Positions 60,439-62,625 of a stretch of DNA of 62,625 bases are shown one piece after another. Source of the DNA: Occallatibacter sp. GTDB taxonomy: Bacteria > Acidobacteriota > Terriglobia > Terriglobales > Acidobacteriaceae. A program made the position numbers and the translations under genes. Within the stretch, counting starts at the first letter, position 1; each line of letters opens with the position of its first letter. The notes beneath the pieces were generated by a model, which saw only the letters and a list, made by a program, of their open reading frames with translations, made no database searches and had not been told where the DNA came from. The DNA is taken from NCBI GenBank assembly GCA_031296305.1, contig JARLFZ010000010.1, positions 1 to 62,625 on the forward strand. The letters are read 5' to 3'.

Positions 60439-60523
60439 AAGCTAAACCGGAGCGGGTTGCGCGGGACGTGATACTGCTCCGATTGCAGGTGCCAGCGTCC
60501 CAGAATCGGCCGGGAAAGCAAGA

Positions 60524-62461
60524 ATGACGGAACGACCAGTCCCGTGGTGGCGCAGGGCGCTCACCGTTGCCCTCGATGGAATCCGCTCGGGATTCGGTCT
60601 CTTCCGGCGCAACGTGAAAGTCGCTACGGGCATGGAGGTTGCTCGACAGGCCGAGGTCGCTGTCGAACGCCGTGAAGCGGAAAGAGACGAGACGGAAGTA
60701 CAAAAAGAAGAGAGACGAGTGAAACCATCTTCCCCCCAATTCGAAGCGACTGCGGCCGAAGAGCCCGCCGGTGTCGAAGAGCCCGCTGTGGCCAGAGATT
60801 CTGTTGTGGACGAAAACGCGGCGGCCGCAGAGGGAGTTGCACGCGCTGCCCAAGAAACTGCGTCTGAGCCGCCTGCTCCGGCGCCGGAACCTGCCGCGCT
60901 GGAACCACCCCCATCCATCGAGGAGCCGCCGGCTCCGGAACCGCCCGTGCCAATCGAAGAGCCTCCTGCCGCAACCGAGAGCGGACCTGCGACCGCACCC
61001 GTCGTCCAGGCAACGGAAGAACTCTCTGATGAGCCGCAAGACATGTCAGGGCACGACTTCAATCGTGCCGAAAGCGTCCCACAGTCTGTAGGAGCTTTAG
61101 CCCCTGTCGCAAGCCTCCCCCGAACCGAGCCGGAAGTTCCATCTGCCTCCGAGTCACCCGACGAGCATGCCGAGCCAACTCCCGCCGCTGCCGGCGAAAC
61201 AACTCAAGCGGCCGAAACCGCATCGGCAGAAGAGATGACCGAACTCCTCGAAATCGCCGCCCCACCGGTCCGGGAAGAAGCAGCCGCGCCGGAGGTTCAA
61301 TCCTTTCCGGAAGAAGCAACCACTCGCGTCTCACCCCAGGATGCAGCCGCCGCGCCGCCGGTGGAAGAGCTCGTCGATCCTCCAGCGCGGGATCCCGAAC
61401 TGCCACCTGTGACCGACCCGGTACCCGTGCCCAAACCACCCGTGACCGAACCCCCGACCGCGCCCGAACCACCTGCACCCGAGCCGCCCGAACCACCGCC
61501 GCTTCCTGTGCCGGATCCGCTGCCCGCACCGCCTGTGACCGAACCGCCTGGGCCTGATCCGCTGCCGGCTCCCGTGCCGATCGATGCCGCGCCAACGCTG
61601 CCGTTTCCTGAAAAGCACGAGCGCACCACTCAAGAAAAAGTTGCCGCTGCGCTCAAGGCTCGTGAGGCGCGCGGAGAAGACGCCGACCAGTCGCCATTTT
61701 CCGTCATTGTGAACCAGGTCTACGACGGACCGCTCGACCTGCTGCTCGATCTCATCCGCAAGCAGGACATCGATATTTACGACATCCCCATCGCTAAAAT
61801 CACGGCGCAATTTCTGGCCTACGTCGACCAGTTGCGCGCCGGCGACATGGATGTGGCCGGAGATTTTATCTACACCGCCGCGCTGCTCATCCACATCAAG
61901 AGCAGGATGCTGTTGCCGCGCGCGCCTTCCGGGCCCGACGACACGGCCGAAGATCCGCGGCGCGAGCTGGTGGAGCGGCTGCTGGAGCACGAGCGCTTCA
62001 AGAACGCCGCGCAGATGCTGCGCGAGAAGCAAATGCTTGAAGCTTCCACGTGGACCAATCCCGGCATTCGCGAGTTCCAGGAAGACGCTGCCGCGGAGCC
62101 TGAGATCGCCGCCGACACCACCGACCTGGTGCGTGTTTTCAGCGATATTTTGGAGCGCGCGCGCAATCGCCCCATCCTCAATGTCGAAGAGGACTCGGTC
62201 ACGGTCGGCCAGATGATCCAGTTCCTGGCGCGCCGCCTCACCATGGAAGATAAGCCCGTCGCGTTGCGGCGCATGCTCAGCCACACCAAGTCAGAACGCG
62301 CGCTCATCGCCATGTTCCTTGCGCTGCTGGAACTCGTCCGCCTGCAGGCCATCCTGCTGCGCCAGGACCGGCACTTCAGCGAGATCTTCATCAAGAAGCA
62401 CGCGGGCTTTGATGCGCTGATGAATCAGGGGCTCACCAGCGCGCGCGACGATTGGCGCTGA
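60524..62461 (+). CDS. scpA: Segregation and condensation protein A with long N-terminal extension
   Basis: ScpA is the kleisin that bridges SMC heads in chromosome condensation. The family domain spans residues ~391-645: FSVIVNQVYDGPLDLLLDLIRKQDIDIYDIPIAKITAQFL, GDFIYTAALLIHIKSRMLLPR, ELVERLLEHERFKNAAQML and the C-terminal winged-helix SERALIAMFLALLELVRLQAILLRQD. Before it lie ~390 residues: a basic start (PVPWWRRALTVALDGIRSGFGLFRRN), a charged helix and a very long Pro/Glu/Ala-rich stretch that looks disordered. A family-A palindromic repeat is translated within it (residues ~175-196). scpB would be expected downstream but is outside the window. Confidence 0.9.
   Translation: MTERPVPWWRRALTVALDGIRSGFGLFRRNVKVATGMEVARQAEVAVERREAERDETEVQKEERRVKPSSPQFEATAAEEPAGVEEPAVARDSVVDENAAAAEGVARAAQETASEPPAPAPEPAALEPPPSIEEPPAPEPPVPIEEPPAATESGPATAPVVQATEELSDEPQDMSGHDFNRAESVPQSVGALAPVASLPRTEPEVPSASESPDEHAEPTPAAAGETTQAAETASAEEMTELLEIAAPPVREEAAAPEVQSFPEEATTRVSPQDAAAAPPVEELVDPPARDPELPPVTDPVPVPKPPVTEPPTAPEPPAPEPPEPPPLPVPDPLPAPPVTEPPGPDPLPAPVPIDAAPTLPFPEKHERTTQEKVAAALKAREARGEDADQSPFSVIVNQVYDGPLDLLLDLIRKQDIDIYDIPIAKITAQFLAYVDQLRAGDMDVAGDFIYTAALLIHIKSRMLLPRAPSGPDDTAEDPRRELVERLLEHERFKNAAQMLREKQMLEASTWTNPGIREFQEDAAAEPEIAADTTDLVRVFSDILERARNRPILNVEEDSVTVGQMIQFLARRLTMEDKPVALRRMLSHTKSERALIAMFLALLELVRLQAILLRQDRHFSEIFIKKHAGFDALMNQGLTSARDDWR
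61047..61110 (-). repeat. Family-A hairpin pair translated in frame inside scpA (copy A7)
   Basis: On the minus strand, GGGGCTAAAGCTCC and GGCACGATTGAAGTCGTGCC match the two hairpins of the family in the usual order. On the coding strand this gives SGHDFNRAESVPQSVGALAPVA within the disordered extension. The frame is kept and no stop is introduced. Confidence 0.9.
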
Positions 62462-62517
62462 GCGCTCACGGCGAGACGCTAGAGCTGGTTGCATAAATCC
62501 TCAGGGACGATTGAAAG

Positions 62518-62590
62518 ACATCCCTCAGGGGCTAAAGCCCAAGTTTTATGCGGGTCTTGCGGCACGACTAAACAGCTTGCTGAAAAAGTC
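62518..62590 (+). repeat. Family-A element interrupted by the start of another (copy A8)
   Basis: The first hairpin GGGGCTAAAGCCC (62528-62540) is intact. The second is cut after GGCACGACTAAA (62561-62572), where CAGCTTGCTGAAAAAGTCCG, the left end of a new copy, begins and runs out of the window. It follows scpA by about 57 bases. Confidence 0.85.
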
Positions 62591-62625
62591 CGAAGCGAGC
62601 GCGAAGTGTAGCGAAAAAACATCCC

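Overview
The window looks like a chromosomal segment of an Acidobacteriota, most likely class Terriglobia. I infer this from gene content, not from a database search. The markers are a TIGR03435/DUF3738 secreted protein, a 1,364-residue TonB-dependent receptor with an N-terminal carboxypeptidase-regulatory-like domain, Tat-exported glycosidases, a PEP-CTERM protein, a DUF2339/DUF3999 pair, and GC-rich coding sequence. No phage, plasmid, insertion-sequence transposase, rRNA operon or CRISPR array is visible.

Layout. 1-5.1 kb: initiator tRNA on the minus strand with its own promoter and terminator, two small hypothetical genes, and the DUF3999-DUF2339 membrane pair. 5.2-8.2 kb: gcvT, an RMND1/DUF155-like membrane protein and a STAS-domain protein. 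8.7-13.2 kb: a Tat-exported flavin amine oxidase, frr, a DUF3800 gene behind a promoter-terminator leader, and lipA. 13.5-17.2 kb: a small membrane protein, a lipoprotein cytochrome c, PBP4-type carboxypeptidase and folP. 17.2-22.7 kb: two GH29-type fucosidase genes, larA and a LacI-family regulator. 22.7-25.9 kb (minus strand): a membrane protein, ECF sigma factor, zinc-finger anti-sigma factor and TIGR03435 protein in one directional cluster. 26.1-31.1 kb: purA, a PEP-CTERM protein, a large secreted beta-propeller-like protein and an NTF2-like protein. 31.3-37.7 kb: a complete sufBCDSU-sufT iron-sulfur operon behind a palindromic operator. 38.0-46.2 kb: a polysaccharide-use cluster (TonB receptor, GH2 glycosidase, alginate-lyase-family protein). 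46.2-54 kb: era, GNAT, ICMT-like methyltransferase, CNNM/CorC-type transporter, ybeY, two further genes and phoH. 54.2-62.6 kb: sodium:solute symporter, M20 amidohydrolase, DUF503, M50 protease, trpS with an extra C-terminal region, and scpA with a very long N-terminal extension.

The most unusual layer is a dense set of short palindromic repeats in at least three families. Family A carries GGGGCTAAAGCCCC and GGCACGACTAAAGTCGTGCC hairpins, and several copies are bounded by inverted ends related to AGGCTGCGGAAAAACTCGC. Family B is a pair of hairpins related to CCGGTCTGGAGACCGG. Family C has conserved arms around a variable palindromic core. They lie between genes, inside operons (sigma/anti-sigma, sufB/sufC, sufU/sufT) and, in frame, inside scpA and ybeY; era carries a further, unrelated in-frame palindrome. 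Two junctions show one family-A copy beginning exactly after the CTAAA/TTAAA loop of another.

Other points of note are the C-terminal extension and four-cysteine motif of TrpS, an IscR/Rrf2-style perfect palindrome at the predicted suf transcription start, and the terminator-bearing leader before the DUF3800 gene.
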